From NCBI GenBank assembly GCA_016873715.1, contig VGWF01000005.1, positions 1 to 64,000 of the forward strand: a stretch of DNA of 64,000 nucleotides, read 5' to 3'. Numbering within the stretch: the first letter of the stretch is position 1; each line of letters begins with the position of its first letter. The stretch comes from Lentisphaerota bacterium (GTDB lineage Bacteria > Verrucomicrobiota > Kiritimatiellia > PWTM01). Positions 1 to 15,165 of the stretch are shown piece after piece. A program made the position numbers and the translations under genes. The notes beneath the pieces were generated by a model. That model was not told where the DNA came from. It was given only the letters and a program-made list of their open reading frames with translations, and ran no database searches.

Positions 1-11
1 GGGTAAACGGG

Positions 12-102
12 CGGAGCGGGGGGGATTCGAACCCCCGATACCGGATTTAACCAGTATAACGGTTTAGCAAACCGTCGCCTTCAGCCACTCGGCCACCTCT
101 CC
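12..102 (-). tRNA. tRNA-Ser (GCU)
   Basis: Read on the minus strand, the 91-nt sequence folds as a class II tRNA. The acceptor stem is GGAGAGG/CCGCTCC with one A-G mismatch. The anticodon loop TTGCTAA gives anticodon GCU, which reads AGC/AGU serine codons. A long variable arm (ATACTGG pairing with CCGGTAT) and a T arm with a TTCGAAT loop are present. The discriminator is G, as expected for serine tRNAs. No CCA is encoded, since the next bases are CCC. The long variable arm together with the anticodon makes tRNA-Ser the only sensible call. Confidence 0.95.
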
Positions 103-259
103 ATGCGTGCCGGACAGCGCTGCTGGCCCCGGACGCGGGCGAGCGGATACCGTACGGGCGACCGGGGCCGGGCGCAAGCGTTTTCGCGGCCACGGCTGGC
201 GCTAACGGGGCGCGTCGGCTATACGTGGACATGGCCGTGCCGGCCGGAAGGACGCGCGA

Positions 260-1399
260 ATGGAGTTCGACTTCGACCGCATCATCGAACGACGGGGCAC
301 CGACAGCTTCAAGTGGTGGGGCTGCGAGGGGAGCGACATCATCCCGCTGCCGGTGGCGGACATGGACTTCGCCGCCCCGCCCGCCGCGATCGAGGCGCTG
401 CACCGCCGCGTCGATCACGGCGTCTTCGGCTACGCCCGCGCGCCACGCGGCGCCGTCGAGGCCGTCGTGGCCGCCCTGGCGCGCGACCACCAATGGACGA
501 TCGATCCCACGTGGATCGTCTGGCTCCCCGGCGTCGTCACCGGGATCGGTCTCTGTTGCCGCATGCTGGCGCCGGACGAGGCCACCGTCACGTTCGTCCC
601 GGTCTACCCGCCGTTCCTCGACAACTCCGTCCTCGCCGGCCGCCCGCAGACGCGGGTTCCGATCGCCGGCCGCGACGGCCGCTGGGAGATCGACTTCGAC
701 TCCCTCGAGGCCCTCACGCCCCCGTCGGCGCGGCTGCTGATGCTCTGCACGCCCCAGAATCCGACCGGCACCGTGCTCCCGCGCCGCGACGTGGAACGGC
801 TGGCCGCCTTCGCGCTGGGGCGCGGGATGACGATCCTCTCCGACGAGATCCACTGCGATCTCGTGCTCGACCCCGCGCGCCGTCACGTCGTCCCCGCGAC
901 GCTCGACCCCGCCGTCGCCGCCCGCACGATCACCCTGTCGGCGCCGAGCAAGACCTACAACCTGCCCGGGCTCGGCTGCGCGTTCGCCGTGATTCCGGAC
1001 GCGACGCTCCGCCGCGGGTTCCGCGCGGCCGCGGGCGAGTTCGTTCCGAGCGTGAACGCGCTGGGCTACGCCGCGTGCGAGGCGGCCTATCGCGAAGGGA
1101 CGCCGTGGCGCACGGCGCTGCTCGACTACCTCCGCGGCAACCGCGACCTCGTGCAGGCAGAGGTCGCGTCGATGCCGGGGCTGTCGATGAACCCGGTCGA
1201 GGCGACGTATCTCGCGTGGATCGATGCCCGCCGTTCGGGTCTTGCGGACCCGGTGCGCGCCTTCCTCGCGGCGGGGGTGAAGCTTGTCGACGGCGCCCTC
1301 TTCGGCGCGCCGGGTTTCGTGCGGCTCAATTTCGGCTGTCCGCGCGCGCGACTTGCCGAGGCCCTGCGGCGGATGCGCTCCGCCCTGCCTCAGTCCTGA
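260..1399 (+). CDS. PatB/MalY-type PLP aminotransferase, putative cystathionine beta-lyase
   Basis: This is a 379-residue fold-type I PLP enzyme of the aminotransferase class I/II superfamily. The N-terminus (WWGCEGSDIIPLPVADMDF) is typical of the PatB/MalY C-S lyase branch, which cleaves cystathionine or cysteine conjugates. The cofactor-site motifs are NPTG (about residue 168), SDEIHCDL (about 195-202) and the Schiff-base lysine K231 in APSKTYNLPGL. The length is normal for the family and the protein is cytosolic. The ATG at 260 follows a GGAAGG ribosome binding site; a TATACG hexamer at 220-225 may be the -10 box. The gene stands alone, convergent with bioD. Assignment to C-S lyase rather than a transaminase rests on family resemblance only. 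Confidence 0.85.
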   Translation: MEFDFDRIIERRGTDSFKWWGCEGSDIIPLPVADMDFAAPPAAIEALHRRVDHGVFGYARAPRGAVEAVVAALARDHQWTIDPTWIVWLPGVVTGIGLCCRMLAPDEATVTFVPVYPPFLDNSVLAGRPQTRVPIAGRDGRWEIDFDSLEALTPPSARLLMLCTPQNPTGTVLPRRDVERLAAFALGRGMTILSDEIHCDLVLDPARRHVVPATLDPAVAARTITLSAPSKTYNLPGLGCAFAVIPDATLRRGFRAAAGEFVPSVNALGYAACEAAYREGTPWRTALLDYLRGNRDLVQAEVASMPGLSMNPVEATYLAWIDARRSGLADPVRAFLAAGVKLVDGALFGAPGFVRLNFGCPRARLAEALRRMRSALPQS

Positions 1400-1411
1400 T
1401 GCCCGGCCTGC

Positions 1412-1431
1412 CCCCCGCGCAAGGGCGGGGG
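1412..1431. terminator. GC-rich hairpin between convergent genes
   Basis: A 7-bp stem (CCCCCGC/GCGGGGG) with a 6-nt loop lies just after the stop of the PatB-like gene, in the 166-bp gap facing bioD. No T-tract follows, so termination is inferred from position and stem strength. The rest of the gap shows nothing recognisable. Confidence 0.35.
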
Positions 1432-1565
1432 CGCCTGCCAATGGCCATGCGGGATCCATGCCCGGGGGCGTTTCCGCGCGGGCGCCGGTGGGCGTTCTGC
1501 GCGCTCGATGCGGGCGTGGCGGTCGGCATCCGGGCTCGCATTCTCCCCGCGCTTCGCGAGCGCCG

Positions 1566-2279
1566 TCAGGCGCGCAGGAGCGGTGCGATCCAGCGGGTCT
1601 GGGGATGGCGGAGCGCCCGGAGGCATGCCCTGCGCGGCTGGCGTGCGAAGTCGGGCAGGTGGGGCAGGCGGCCGAGGACCGGCACGCCGAACCTGCGAAG
1701 CGTCTCCAGGTTGTCCTGCATCAGGGCGGTCCACCGTTCCGGCCCCGCTTGGATCATCACCACGCCGGCGAGTTCCAGCCCGCGCGAGCGGATCGCCCCG
1801 CAGGTGAGCATCGTGTGGTTGAGCGTGCCGAGGCCGGGCCGCGCGGCCACCAGGACCGGAAGCCGCAGGGCCTGCATCAGGTCGAGCATCGTCCTCCGGC
1901 CCGCGACGGGGACCCACACCCCCCCGGCGCCCTCGACGATCACGGCGTCATGCCGGGCGCGGAGTGCGCGGAAGGAACGGAGGATGGTCCGGAACGAGAT
2001 CACGTGCCCGGCGAGGGCGGCCGACCGGTGGGGCGAACAGGGCCGGGCGAACCGGTAGGGCGACGCCAGGTCCGTCTCGCCGGGTGCGGGCGACCAGCCG
2101 GCCGCCGCCGCGGCGATCCGCAGATCCCCGGAGGGCCGGCGCCCGCCGGGAACGCCCGTCTGCACAGGCTTCATCGGCACGGCGTCGATGCCCGCCGCGC
2201 GGGCGGCGGCGCCGAGGATCGCGGTCAGCGCGGTCTTGCCCGCGCCGGTGTCGGTCCCGGTGACAAAGAAGCTTCTCAT
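1566..2279 (-). CDS. bioD: Dethiobiotin synthetase
   Basis: BioD (237 aa) closes the ureido ring of dethiobiotin from 7,8-diaminopelargonate, CO2 and ATP, the penultimate step of biotin synthesis. Visible motifs are the P-loop TGTDTGAGKT (residues 7-16), MKPVQTG (residues 36-42, with the conserved K37) and VEGAGGVWVP, which is characteristic of the family. I chose the start at 2279 because it places MRSFFVTGTDTGAGKT at the N-terminus as in other BioD proteins; ATGs at 2291 and 2330 would add 4 or 17 residues. No other biotin gene is in the window, so this is an isolated copy. Its 5' end is divergent from the small methyltransferase gene, with only about 30 bp between them. Confidence 0.9.
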   Translation of the reverse strand: MRSFFVTGTDTGAGKTALTAILGAAARAAGIDAVPMKPVQTGVPGGRRPSGDLRIAAAAAGWSPAPGETDLASPYRFARPCSPHRSAALAGHVISFRTILRSFRALRARHDAVIVEGAGGVWVPVAGRRTMLDLMQALRLPVLVAARPGLGTLNHTMLTCGAIRSRGLELAGVVMIQAGPERWTALMQDNLETLRRFGVPVLGRLPHLPDFARQPRRACLRALRHPQTRWIAPLLRA

Positions 2280-2298
2280 CGCGGCGGCCATCCTGCGG

Positions 2299-2314
2299 TA
2301 TAGTGCCGCGGATG
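2299..2314 (+). promoter_or_regulatory. -10 box abutting the start codon (leaderless-type)
   Basis: TATAGT at 2299-2304 is followed after 7 nt by the ATG at 2312. A transcript starting at the usual distance from this -10 would begin at or next to the ATG, so the mRNA would have no leader. No good -35 is visible. On the opposite strand the same bases read CACTATACC, so the site could serve bioD as well. Confidence 0.45.
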
Positions 2315-2761
2315 ATATCACGTCCGCCATCCTATCGTTCGGCGATCCTGGTCACGCTCCAACTCGGGCTGATGGCCTGGCTCTGCCTGGGGACGGAGCC
2401 CACGTGGCGGCGTCCGGCGTCCGCGCTGCTCGTGGTGGCCGGGGTGGCGCTGGGAGTCTGGGCCGTCGTCGCGATGCGGCCTTCGCGGGTGACGCCCTGG
2501 CCCGAACCGCGCGCCGACGCCGAACTCGTCGTGCGCGGGCCCTACGCCTGGATCCGCCATCCGATGTACGCGAGCCTGTTGCTGGCCGGCGCGGGCCTCG
2601 TGGCGCACACGTTCACGGCCGGACGCCTGGCGGCGCTGCTGCTGCTCGCGCCGGTGCTGTGCCTGAAGATGTGGATCGAAGAGCGGGCGCTGCGCGCGCG
2701 GCTTCCCGGCTACGCGGCGTACGCGCTGCGGACGAAGCGGGTGGTTCCGTTCGTCTTCTGA
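2312..2761 (+). CDS. Isoprenylcysteine carboxyl methyltransferase-like membrane protein
   Basis: This 149-residue protein belongs to the ICMT/phospholipid methyltransferase superfamily of small SAM-dependent integral membrane methyltransferases. Hydrophobic segments lie near residues 10-27, 33-52 and 90-120. The family signature is GPYAWIRHPMYAS followed near the C-terminus by a conserved EERALRARLPGYAAY stretch. The substrate cannot be told from sequence. I start at ATG 2312 rather than 2303 because the TATAGT -10 box covers 2299-2304. There is no Shine-Dalgarno sequence. Confidence 0.75.
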   Translation: MISRPPSYRSAILVTLQLGLMAWLCLGTEPTWRRPASALLVVAGVALGVWAVVAMRPSRVTPWPEPRADAELVVRGPYAWIRHPMYASLLLAGAGLVAHTFTAGRLAALLLLAPVLCLKMWIEERALRARLPGYAAYALRTKRVVPFVF

Positions 2762-2780
2762 GGGGCAGGGGAGGGGGCGG

Positions 2781-2843
2781 CATCGAACATCGCACGCCGA
2801 ACGATGGATTCAACAACCAGCAGCCAACCGCCGGCAGGCAGCG
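2781..2843. repeat. Degenerate 7-bp tandem array (9 units)
   Basis: Nine units in unbroken 7-bp register begin 20 bp after a stop codon. Examples are CATCGAA, CATCGCA, CGCCGAA, TTCAACA, ACCAGCA and GCCAACC. The units are related to arrays at 15.2, 38.1 and 60.0 kb. No coding sense is visible. Confidence 0.6.
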
Positions 2844-2893
2844 TCCGAACCTTGGAAGCTCCGCGCGGGCGCACTTCCAAACCTTGGAACTTC
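2844..2893. repeat. TTGGAA-type inverted element, copy 1
   Basis: CTTGGAAG and CTTCCAAA arms flank a 15-nt GC-rich loop and are followed by a further CCTTGGAA. The same architecture recurs at 28620-28668 with a different loop. It lies between two heptamer arrays in a 201-bp intergenic space. Confidence 0.4.
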
Positions 2894-2912
2894 TTTCCCC
2901 CTCCCTAATTCC

Positions 2913-2954
2913 CTCCCGACACCCGACACTCGACACCCGACACCCGAAACCCGG
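2913..2954. repeat. 7-bp tandem array (CACCCGA type, 6 units)
   Basis: The units are CTCCCGA, CACCCGA, CACTCGA, CACCCGA, CACCCGA and AACCCGG. The array ends 8 nt before the ATG of the SAM hydroxide adenosyltransferase. The GGAG ribosome binding site of that gene sits at the array edge. Confidence 0.7.
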
Positions 2955-2962
2955 AGCACCCG

Positions 2963-3742
2963 ATGAGTGCGGTTACGTTGTTGACGGACTTCGGCGACCG
3001 TGACGGTTACGTCGCGGCGATGAAGGGCGTCATCGCCTCGCTCGCGCCGGGCGCGGCGATCCACGATGCCGCGCACGGTGTGCCGCCGGGAGACGTCCGC
3101 GCCGCGGCCTGGGCGCTTTCGCAGTACTGGCGGCTGTGGCCGGAGGGAACGATCCACGTCGCGGTGGTCGACCCGGGCGTGGGCACGGCGCGCGCGGCCC
3201 TGCTGGCGCGCGCGGAGGGCCGGCTCTTCCTCTCGCCGGACAACGGCCTCCTGGCGCTCGTCGCGGCGGAGTCGCGCGACTTCGCCGCCTTCGCGCTGCG
3301 GGCGGATGTCCGCCGCCCGGGCGGCGACTCCGCGACGTTTCACGGGCGCGACGTGTTCGCGTACGCCGCCGGCCTCCTGGCCGCCGCCGGCTCCCCGGAG
3401 GCCCTCGTCGCCGGACCGGCCGCGCCGGTCGCCGTGCCGTGGGCCGGCCCGGTCCGCGCCGCGGACGGTTCGCTGCACGGCGAGGTGATCCACGTCGACC
3501 GCTTCGGCAACGCGATCGCGAACCTGCGTCCCTGCGACCTTCCCGCCGGGGCGTGGCGGCTCGCGGCGGGGCGGGCGGAGTTCGGCCGGCTCGACCGGAC
3601 CTACGGCGACGTGCCGTCCGGCGCGCCGGTGGCCTATGCGGGCTCGTCCGGGCGCATCGAGATCGCGGTGCGCGGCGGTTCGGCCCAGATGGAACTGGAT
3701 TTGCGGCGCGGAACACCCATAATCCTGCGCTCCATTCTCTAG
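2963..3742 (+). CDS. SAM hydroxide adenosyltransferase (DUF62 family)
   Basis: This 259-residue protein belongs to the DUF62 family, whose characterised members use water/hydroxide to split S-adenosylmethionine into adenosine and methionine. Family motifs are LLTDFGDRDGYVAAMKG at the N-terminus, VVDPGVGTAR (about residues 70-79), PDNGLL (about 92-97), VDRFGNAIANL in the C-terminal barrel and a closing GSSGRIEIAVRGG segment. The length is typical. GGAG lies 7 nt before the ATG. The gene runs into pgi after 15 bp, so the two are probably co-transcribed. Its metabolic purpose in the cell is unknown. Confidence 0.9.
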   Translation: MSAVTLLTDFGDRDGYVAAMKGVIASLAPGAAIHDAAHGVPPGDVRAAAWALSQYWRLWPEGTIHVAVVDPGVGTARAALLARAEGRLFLSPDNGLLALVAAESRDFAAFALRADVRRPGGDSATFHGRDVFAYAAGLLAAAGSPEALVAGPAAPVAVPWAGPVRAADGSLHGEVIHVDRFGNAIANLRPCDLPAGAWRLAAGRAEFGRLDRTYGDVPSGAPVAYAGSSGRIEIAVRGGSAQMELDLRRGTPIILRSIL

Positions 3743-9185
<5,443 letters not shown>

Positions 9186-9303
9186 GGAGGACTGTGTCTC
9201 GGCATGGAGCCAGCGGCCAACGAGTCCACGGTCCGCCTCGCTCGGCGGTCCGCCGCCCCACCATAAGGTCGGAAGCCCGAAACTCGAAACGCCACCTTCC
9301 CAC

Positions 9304-9457
9304 CACCTGACACCCGCCACCCGCCACCCGCCACCCGACACCCGACACTCGACACCTGACACTCGCCACTCGACACTTAACCCCCGACACTCGCCACCCG
9401 ACACCTGACACTCGCCACCTGACACTCGACACCCGCCACCCGACACCGGACACCCCT
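9304..9457. repeat. 7-bp tandem array, 22 units in perfect register
   Basis: There are 22 consecutive heptamers of the form CACYYGM (CACCCGC, CACCCGA, CACTCGA, CACCTGA and variants) without a single frame slip. The array ends 5 nt before the ATG of the symporter at 9463. It fills most of the 277-bp gap after the beta-galactosidase. The preceding part of the gap has a CCGCC/GGCGG hairpin near 9233-9248. Confidence 0.85.
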
Positions 9458-9462
9458 CCTCC

Positions 9463-10833
9463 ATGGACGCCCTCAGCAGCCTTCTCGGAAAACTCAGCGC
9501 GATCGTCTGGGGCCCGCCGATGCTGGTCCTGCTGGTCGGCACGGGCGTTGTGCTCACGATCCGCCTGCGCGGTCTGCAGTTCCGCCGTCTCGGCGAGGCC
9601 TTGCGCCTGGCCTTGACGCCCGCGGGGCGGCGGGCGGACCAGCCGGGCGACATCTCGCACTTCCAGTCGCTGATGACGGCGCTGTCCGCGACGATCGGCA
9701 CCGGCAACATCATCGGCGTGGCGACGGCGATCACGGCGGGGGGGCCCGGCGCGCTGTTCTGGATGTGGGTCACGGCGCTGGTCGGCATGGCGACGAAGTA
9801 CGCCGAGGCGATCCTGGCGGTGCGCTATCGCGTGGTCGATGCGAAGGGCGAGATGTCGGGCGGGCCGATGTACTACCTCGAACGCGGGCTGGGGCAGAAA
9901 TGGCTGGGCGTTCTCTTCGCCGTGTTCGGGGCGCTGGCGGGGTTCGGGATCGGAAACATGGTCCAGGCGAACGCCGTCGCGGAGAACCTCCACGAGGCGT
10001 TCGGGGTGGACTACCGGTGGACCGGAGCGGTGCTCGCGGTGTTGACGGGGCTCGTGATCCTCGGCGGCGTGAAGCGGATCGGGAAGTTCACCGGGGTGCT
10101 GGTCCCGGTGATGGCGGTGGGCTACATGGCCGGATGTCTCGTCATCCTGGCCCTTCACGCTTCGGCGATCCCGGCGGCGTTGTGGCGCGTCGTGCACGAC
10201 GCCTTCACCGGCACGGCGGCGGCGGGCGGTTTCGCGGGCGCGGTCGTGATGGCGGCGATCCAGAAAGGCGTCTCCCGCGGCGTCTTCTCGAACGAGTCGG
10301 GGCTGGGCAGCGCGCCGATCGCGGCGGCGGCGGCGCGGACGGGTCATCCGGGCGAGCAGGCCCTGGTTTCGATGACCGGCACCTTCATCGACACGATCGT
10401 CGTGTGCACGATGACGGGCCTGGTGTTGATCATCACCGGATCGTGGGACGACGGCGTGGGGTCGGCCCGCGCGGCCCAGCAGGCGTTCACCCAAGGCCTG
10501 CCCGGGCAGTGGGGCGGGCTCCTGCTGACGTTCGGGATCGTGACTTTCGCCTACTCGACGATCATCGGGTGGGCCTACTACGGCGAGAAGTGCGTCGAGT
10601 ACCTGCTGGGGCTCCGGGCGGTGACGCCGTACCGGTGGCTCTGGGTCGTCGCGGTGGGCCTCGGAGGGGCGGCGAAGGCCTGGGGCGGGGCCGCGCGGGA
10701 GTTCGGCCTCTTCTGGGATCTCGCCGATGTGCTGAACGCGCTGATGGCCGTGCCCAACCTGATCGGTCTCCTGGGCCTGAGCGGCGTGGTGGTCGAGGAG
10801 ACCCGCCGCTACCTGGCGGCGACCGGGCGCTGA
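9463..10833 (+). CDS. Amino acid:sodium symporter (AGCS family)
   Basis: This 456-residue inner-membrane protein of the alanine/glycine:cation symporter family has about ten to eleven hydrophobic segments. Family hallmarks are [16 protein letters not shown] (about residues 71-86), [12 protein letters not shown] and the [16 protein letters not shown] segment near residue 275. It should import alanine or glycine with Na+. The start has no Shine-Dalgarno sequence: the bases before ATG read cctcctcc and directly before that lies a 22-unit heptamer array. Convergent with the next gene across a strong hairpin. Confidence 0.9.
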   Translation: MDALSSLLGKLSAIVWGPPMLVLLVGTGVVLTIRLRGLQFRRLGEALRLALTPAGRRADQPGDISHFQSLMTALSATIGTGNIIGVATAITAGGPGALFWMWVTALVGMATKYAEAILAVRYRVVDAKGEMSGGPMYYLERGLGQKWLGVLFAVFGALAGFGIGNMVQANAVAENLHEAFGVDYRWTGAVLAVLTGLVILGGVKRIGKFTGVLVPVMAVGYMAGCLVILALHASAIPAALWRVVHDAFTGTAAAGGFAGAVVMAAIQKGVSRGVFSNESGLGSAPIAAAAARTGHPGEQALVSMTGTFIDTIVVCTMTGLVLIITGSWDDGVGSARAAQQAFTQGLPGQWGGLLLTFGIVTFAYSTIIGWAYYGEKCVEYLLGLRAVTPYRWLWVVAVGLGGAAKAWGGAAREFGLFWDLADVLNALMAVPNLIGLLGLSGVVVEETRRYLAATGR

Positions 10834-10855
10834 TGCGCCGGCCCTGAAAACGGCG

Positions 10856-10879
10856 GGGGGCGGCGTTGCCGCCGCCCCC
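10856..10879. terminator. Bidirectional GC-rich hairpin
   Basis: A perfect 10-bp stem (GGGGGCGGCG/CGCCGCCCCC) with loop TTGC sits in the 68-bp gap between two convergent genes. No U-tract follows on either side. Termination is inferred from position and stability. Confidence 0.5.
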
Positions 10880-10901
10880 GCGCGGGCCCGACCCCGTCCG
10901 C

Positions 10902-12059
10902 CTACACCATCGGCTGGGGCATGGGAAGGTTCGGGAAATAGGTCTGTGCCAGCAGGGCGTAGAGGAGCGTTCCGATGACGAGGAACGCGAGGATGGCGAC
11001 GATCCCGTAGCCGACGCCCGGCTCGTCCACTTCCTGCACGCCCAGCGCGCGGCTCAGTTCCGCCTCGGCAATCTGGGCCGGGGTGGCGCCCTCGGCGATG
11101 CCCTCGACGCCCGGCTCGCCCTCCTCACGCGCCACGGGGCGCTGAAGCACGAGGGTCTTGGCCCCGGTCGCGGGCCCTTCGCCGCCCCGCTTGATCCGGA
11201 TCGTCTTGCGCTGCGTCGGCGGCGCCGAGGTGTCGACGGCGCCGTCGGGGATCGAGATGCGCGCCGTGGCGCCCTTCTGCTCCGCCTCGCCGGCCGCGTT
11301 CAACTGCACCGTCTTCGGTCCCTGCGTGGGCGGGGCGACGACGGGCCGATGCGCGGGCTCGGCCGGGGCTTCGGGGCGTTTGAGGACGACGGTTTTCGGG
11401 GCGGCGCCCGCATCCGGGCGCTTGAGAATGACGGTCTTGGGCGCCGCGGTGGGGCGCTGCAGACGCACCGTCTTCGGCGGCGTGGCCTTGGCGGCGACGT
11501 CGGCCGGGATGGTCATCTTGCCGGTGTCGCCGAGCGAGCCGCCGGTCGGAAGGGTCTCGTCCGCATCGATCATGATGCGGGCGGTGCGCCCGAGCGCGGC
11601 CTGTTGCGTGATCTGCTCGACCGGTCCGCCGGCGGCCTGGATGGCGCCGGTGGCGACCTTGGACGTTGCCGCCTTCGGAACCGCCGCGGCCGCGAACGGC
11701 GGCACGCGCTGCGAATCGCGCAGGGCGATGCGCGACGTCGACGCCTTCGCGACGGGGATCGCGTCGCCGGGGGCCACGGGTTGCGAATCGTGGATGCTGA
11801 TGCGGGAGGTCTGGGCCTTGACCGTGGCCGAGACGGGGGGAAGCACGGCCGTCTTGGGCGACTTGCCCAGCACGTCCCGGACGTTGAGGGCTTCGCCCGC
11901 GCCCGCCGTCTCGATCGTCGACGGCTCGGCCGCCGCAAGGTCGATGCGGGAGGTGTCCGGCTTCTTCGCGCCGGGCTGGCCGAGGTTCAACCGGATCTTC
12001 GGCGGGATCGGACTTGCGCTGTCCCCGCCGTTCGCCCCGTTCGTTTTTTCGTCCGCCAT
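10902..12059 (-). CDS. Tail-anchored protein of unknown function with repeated Thr-centred motifs
   Basis: I do not recognise this 385-residue protein. It is mostly disordered and rich in Ala, Pro, Lys and Thr, with one hydrophobic helix near the C-terminus (about 348-370) and a short tail ending PMPQPMV. This predicts a C-terminally anchored protein with the bulk in the cytoplasm. About a dozen short motifs recur in two styles: TSRI/TARI preceded by a Lys ([39 protein letters not shown]) and KTV-x-L followed by RP ([40 protein letters not shown]). GGAGG precedes the ATG at 12059. The gene follows trmB on the same strand (33 bp), so the two may be co-transcribed. Confidence 0.75.
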   Translation of the reverse strand: MADEKTNGANGGDSASPIPPKIRLNLGQPGAKKPDTSRIDLAAAEPSTIETAGAGEALNVRDVLGKSPKTAVLPPVSATVKAQTSRISIHDSQPVAPGDAIPVAKASTSRIALRDSQRVPPFAAAAVPKAATSKVATGAIQAAGGPVEQITQQAALGRTARIMIDADETLPTGGSLGDTGKMTIPADVAAKATPPKTVRLQRPTAAPKTVILKRPDAGAAPKTVVLKRPEAPAEPAHRPVVAPPTQGPKTVQLNAAGEAEQKGATARISIPDGAVDTSAPPTQRKTIRIKRGGEGPATGAKTLVLQRPVAREEGEPGVEGIAEGATPAQIAEAELSRALGVQEVDEPGVGYGIVAILAFLVIGTLLYALLAQTYFPNLPMPQPMV

Positions 12060-12092
12060 GATCTGGCCTCCGCACTCCGCTTGCACTTCAGA

Positions 12093-12752
12093 CTACGCAG
12101 GGGCGCCCGCGGGGTCAATCGGAATCGCGCGTTCCTTCGTGGCCGGGGCGGGGGGCGGAAGGAGGCGGAACGCCAGCCGCCCGATGGGCTTGGACTCCAT
12201 GAAGAGGAGTTCGAAGTCCGTCCGCTCCTCTTCCGCGGGCAGGGCGGCGGGTGCGGGGCCGAACCGGCGGTCGTCCCGGACGATGCCTGCGATCTCGTCG
12301 AAATACGGCAGATGGTCGGTCGCCAGCTGGACGGCGCCGCCGGGCTTGAGCGTCCGGGCGAGCGCGTCCATGAACGGGCCGTTGAAGAGGCGGTGCCGGT
12401 GGTGGCGGGCCTTGGGCCAGGGATCGGGGAAGTAGATGTGGTAGGCATCGACGCTCGCGGCGGGGATGAGGTAGGTGGCGGTGTAGTAGGCGTCCATGCG
12501 CAGCAGCCGGATGTTCTCCGAGCCGGCGCGGGCGGCCTTGCGGGCGATCTTGCGGATCCGGCCGAGGAGCCGGTCGACGCCCAGGTAGTTCACCTCCGGG
12601 CGTCGCGCGGAGCGGGCGAGGAGGAACCGGCCCTTGCCGCAGCCCATGTCGACCTCGACCGGCCGGCCGGGGTGGGGGAAGAGGGCATCCAGGCGAAGCG
12701 GGTCGAGAACGGTGTCCGAGGTCAGCCGCACCTGCATCGAGTCGGGATCCAT
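12093..12752 (-). CDS. trmB: tRNA (guanine-N7-)-methyltransferase
   Basis: TrmB methylates G46 of tRNA with SAM. The 219-residue protein shows the SAM-binding motif [11 protein letters not shown] (about residues 38-48) and the family-diagnostic [16 protein letters not shown] (about 114-129), followed by [13 protein letters not shown]. The ATG at 12752 gives [10 protein letters not shown]; longer in-frame extension upstream is low-complexity GC-rich sequence and looks spurious. There is no Shine-Dalgarno. A TTGCAC/TATCCT promoter lies immediately upstream. The C-terminal part after about residue 165 has diverged from typical TrmB. Confidence 0.9.
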   Translation of the reverse strand: MDPDSMQVRLTSDTVLDPLRLDALFPHPGRPVEVDMGCGKGRFLLARSARRPEVNYLGVDRLLGRIRKIARKAARAGSENIRLLRMDAYYTATYLIPAASVDAYHIYFPDPWPKARHHRHRLFNGPFMDALARTLKPGGAVQLATDHLPYFDEIAGIVRDDRRFGPAPAALPAEEERTDFELLFMESKPIGRLAFRLLPPPAPATKERAIPIDPAGAPA

Positions 12753-12761
12753 AGGCGGCGC

Positions 12762-12791
12762 AGGATAGCCGCGCGGCGCCCGGGCGTGCAA
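12762..12791 (-). promoter_or_regulatory. Putative promoter of trmB, very short leader
   Basis: On the minus strand, TTGCAC (12791-12786), an 18-bp spacer and TATCCT (12767-12762) are followed after 9 nt by the ATG at 12752. The predicted leader is only a few nucleotides. The match was found by eye. Confidence 0.45.
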
Positions 12792-12960
12792 CCGCGATCG
12801 CAGGCGCGCCGGTCGCGCCGGTGCACCCGCGCGACCGGGGGCGGGGCCGGGCGGCGGCCCGGCGGAGCCGGCGTGATGCAGGCGACCCCGATGCGCGGCC
12901 CCCGGGGGGCGCATCTCCGATTCATGGACCTGATCATGCGGGCGCCTTCGTCATCGCTGC

Positions 12961-13145
12961 ACAGGACCGGAGATGCGCCCCTCCGGCCATCACCCCGCGC
13001 ACGATCGGCGGTGGCCCCGCAGGGTAGTCATCACGCTCCGCGTGATGACCGACCTCCGGATTGCGGAGATGTCCTCACGCGGAGCGTGAGGACTACGTTG
13101 GCGCCCGCCCCCGGCCGTCACCCTGCAGGACCGGAGATGCGCCCC
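12961..13145. repeat. Twin-hairpin REP-like element, solitary copy
   Basis: Hairpin 1 (13027-13049) has stem GTCATCACGC with loop TCC. Hairpin 2 (13071-13093) has stem GTCCTCACGC with loop GGA. Both stems are perfect 10-mers sharing the TCACGC half. Flanks (CGATCGGCGGTGGC before, CTACGTTGGCGCCCGCCC after) are the same as in the five-copy array at 30.2-30.9 kb. It occupies the 483-bp gap between trmB and the MoxR operon. The remainder of the gap is GC-rich without ORFs. Confidence 0.85.
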
Positions 13146-13235
13146 TCCCCGTGGGCATCCCCCGTTCCCGCTTCCCCGCGGACGGGGCGGGATGGTAGTC
13201 TCGCGCTTTCTGAATCCGGCTGGAAGGAGACAGCG

Positions 13236-14261
<1,026 letters not shown>

Positions 14262-14267
14262 AAGCGG

Positions 14268-15164
14268 ATGCCCGGTGTTTCCAGCTTCCTGACGCCCGCG
14301 GACGTCCGGCGGATCGCCAGCCTCCAGGTCCTGGCGCGGACGGTCGTCGAGGGCTTCTGCAGCGGCCTGCACCGGTCGCCGCACAAGGGGTTCAGCGTCG
14401 AGTTCCGCGAGCACCGGGCCTACGTGCCGGGGGACGAGATCCGGCGGCTGGACTGGAAGATCTTCGCGCGGCGCGACCGCTTCTACGTCCGCGAGTTCGA
14501 GGAGGAGACGAACGTCCGCGCGACGATCCTCCTCGACGTCAGCGGCTCGATGGCCTACGGCAGCGGCGAGGTCACCAAGCACCACTACGCGACGCGGCTG
14601 GCGGCGTGCCTGGCCTACCTGATGCTCCAGCAGGCGGATGGCGTCGGGCTGGTCAGTTTCGACACGGGCGTGCGGGAGTACATCCCGCCGCGGTCGCGCC
14701 CCGGTCACCTGCGCGTGCTGGTCGACGCCCTCGCGGCCTCGAAGCCCGGTGGGGAGACCGAGCTCGGGCGCGTCTTCCACGACCTCGTCGCGCGCGTCCA
14801 CCGGCGCGGGTTGCTGATCGTGATTTCCGACTGCTTCGGCCGCGTGCCGGACCTGCTGTCCGCGCTGGCGCACTTCCGCCACGCGCGGCACGAGGTGATC
14901 CTGTTCCAGGTCTGGGATCCGGCGGAGCTCGAGTTCCCGTTCCGCACGTGGACGCGGTTCGAGTCGCTCGAGCGCGCGGCCCATCACCAGTTCGTCGATC
15001 CCGCCACGCTGCGCGAGGCCTACCTGCGGCGCGTCGCGGAGTTTCGCGAGGAGCTCAAGCGGGGCTGCCACCGGCACCGCGTGGACCTCGTGCCGCTCGT
15101 CACCGACCGCCCCTACGCCGATGCGCTCGCGCAGTACCTCACGCTGCGCCGGAGGCGGGCGTGA
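14268..15164 (+). CDS. DUF58 / VWA-like protein
   Basis: This 298-residue protein has the DUF58 signature YVPGDEIRRLDWKIFARRD (about 50-68) followed by a von Willebrand A-like fold with the metal-site motif LLDVSGSMAYGS. DUF58 proteins are standard partners of MoxR ATPases, although the biochemical role remains unclear. No signal peptide or transmembrane helix is visible, so it is probably cytosolic or membrane-associated through partners. Its stop is followed after 1 nt by a heptamer array that separates it by 292 bp from the BatA-like gene. Confidence 0.88.
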   Translation: MPGVSSFLTPADVRRIASLQVLARTVVEGFCSGLHRSPHKGFSVEFREHRAYVPGDEIRRLDWKIFARRDRFYVREFEEETNVRATILLDVSGSMAYGSGEVTKHHYATRLAACLAYLMLQQADGVGLVSFDTGVREYIPPRSRPGHLRVLVDALAASKPGGETELGRVFHDLVARVHRRGLLIVISDCFGRVPDLLSALAHFRHARHEVILFQVWDPAELEFPFRTWTRFESLERAAHHQFVDPATLREAYLRRVAEFREELKRGCHRHRVDLVPLVTDRPYADALAQYLTLRRRRA

Positions 15165-15165
15165 A

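Noticed and set aside
225-740. Alternative ORF overlapping the start of the PatB-like gene, with TATACG close to its ATG
   Set aside because: The translation is Ser/Arg/Pro-rich shadow sequence. The aminotransferase frame has all family motifs and its own ribosome binding site.
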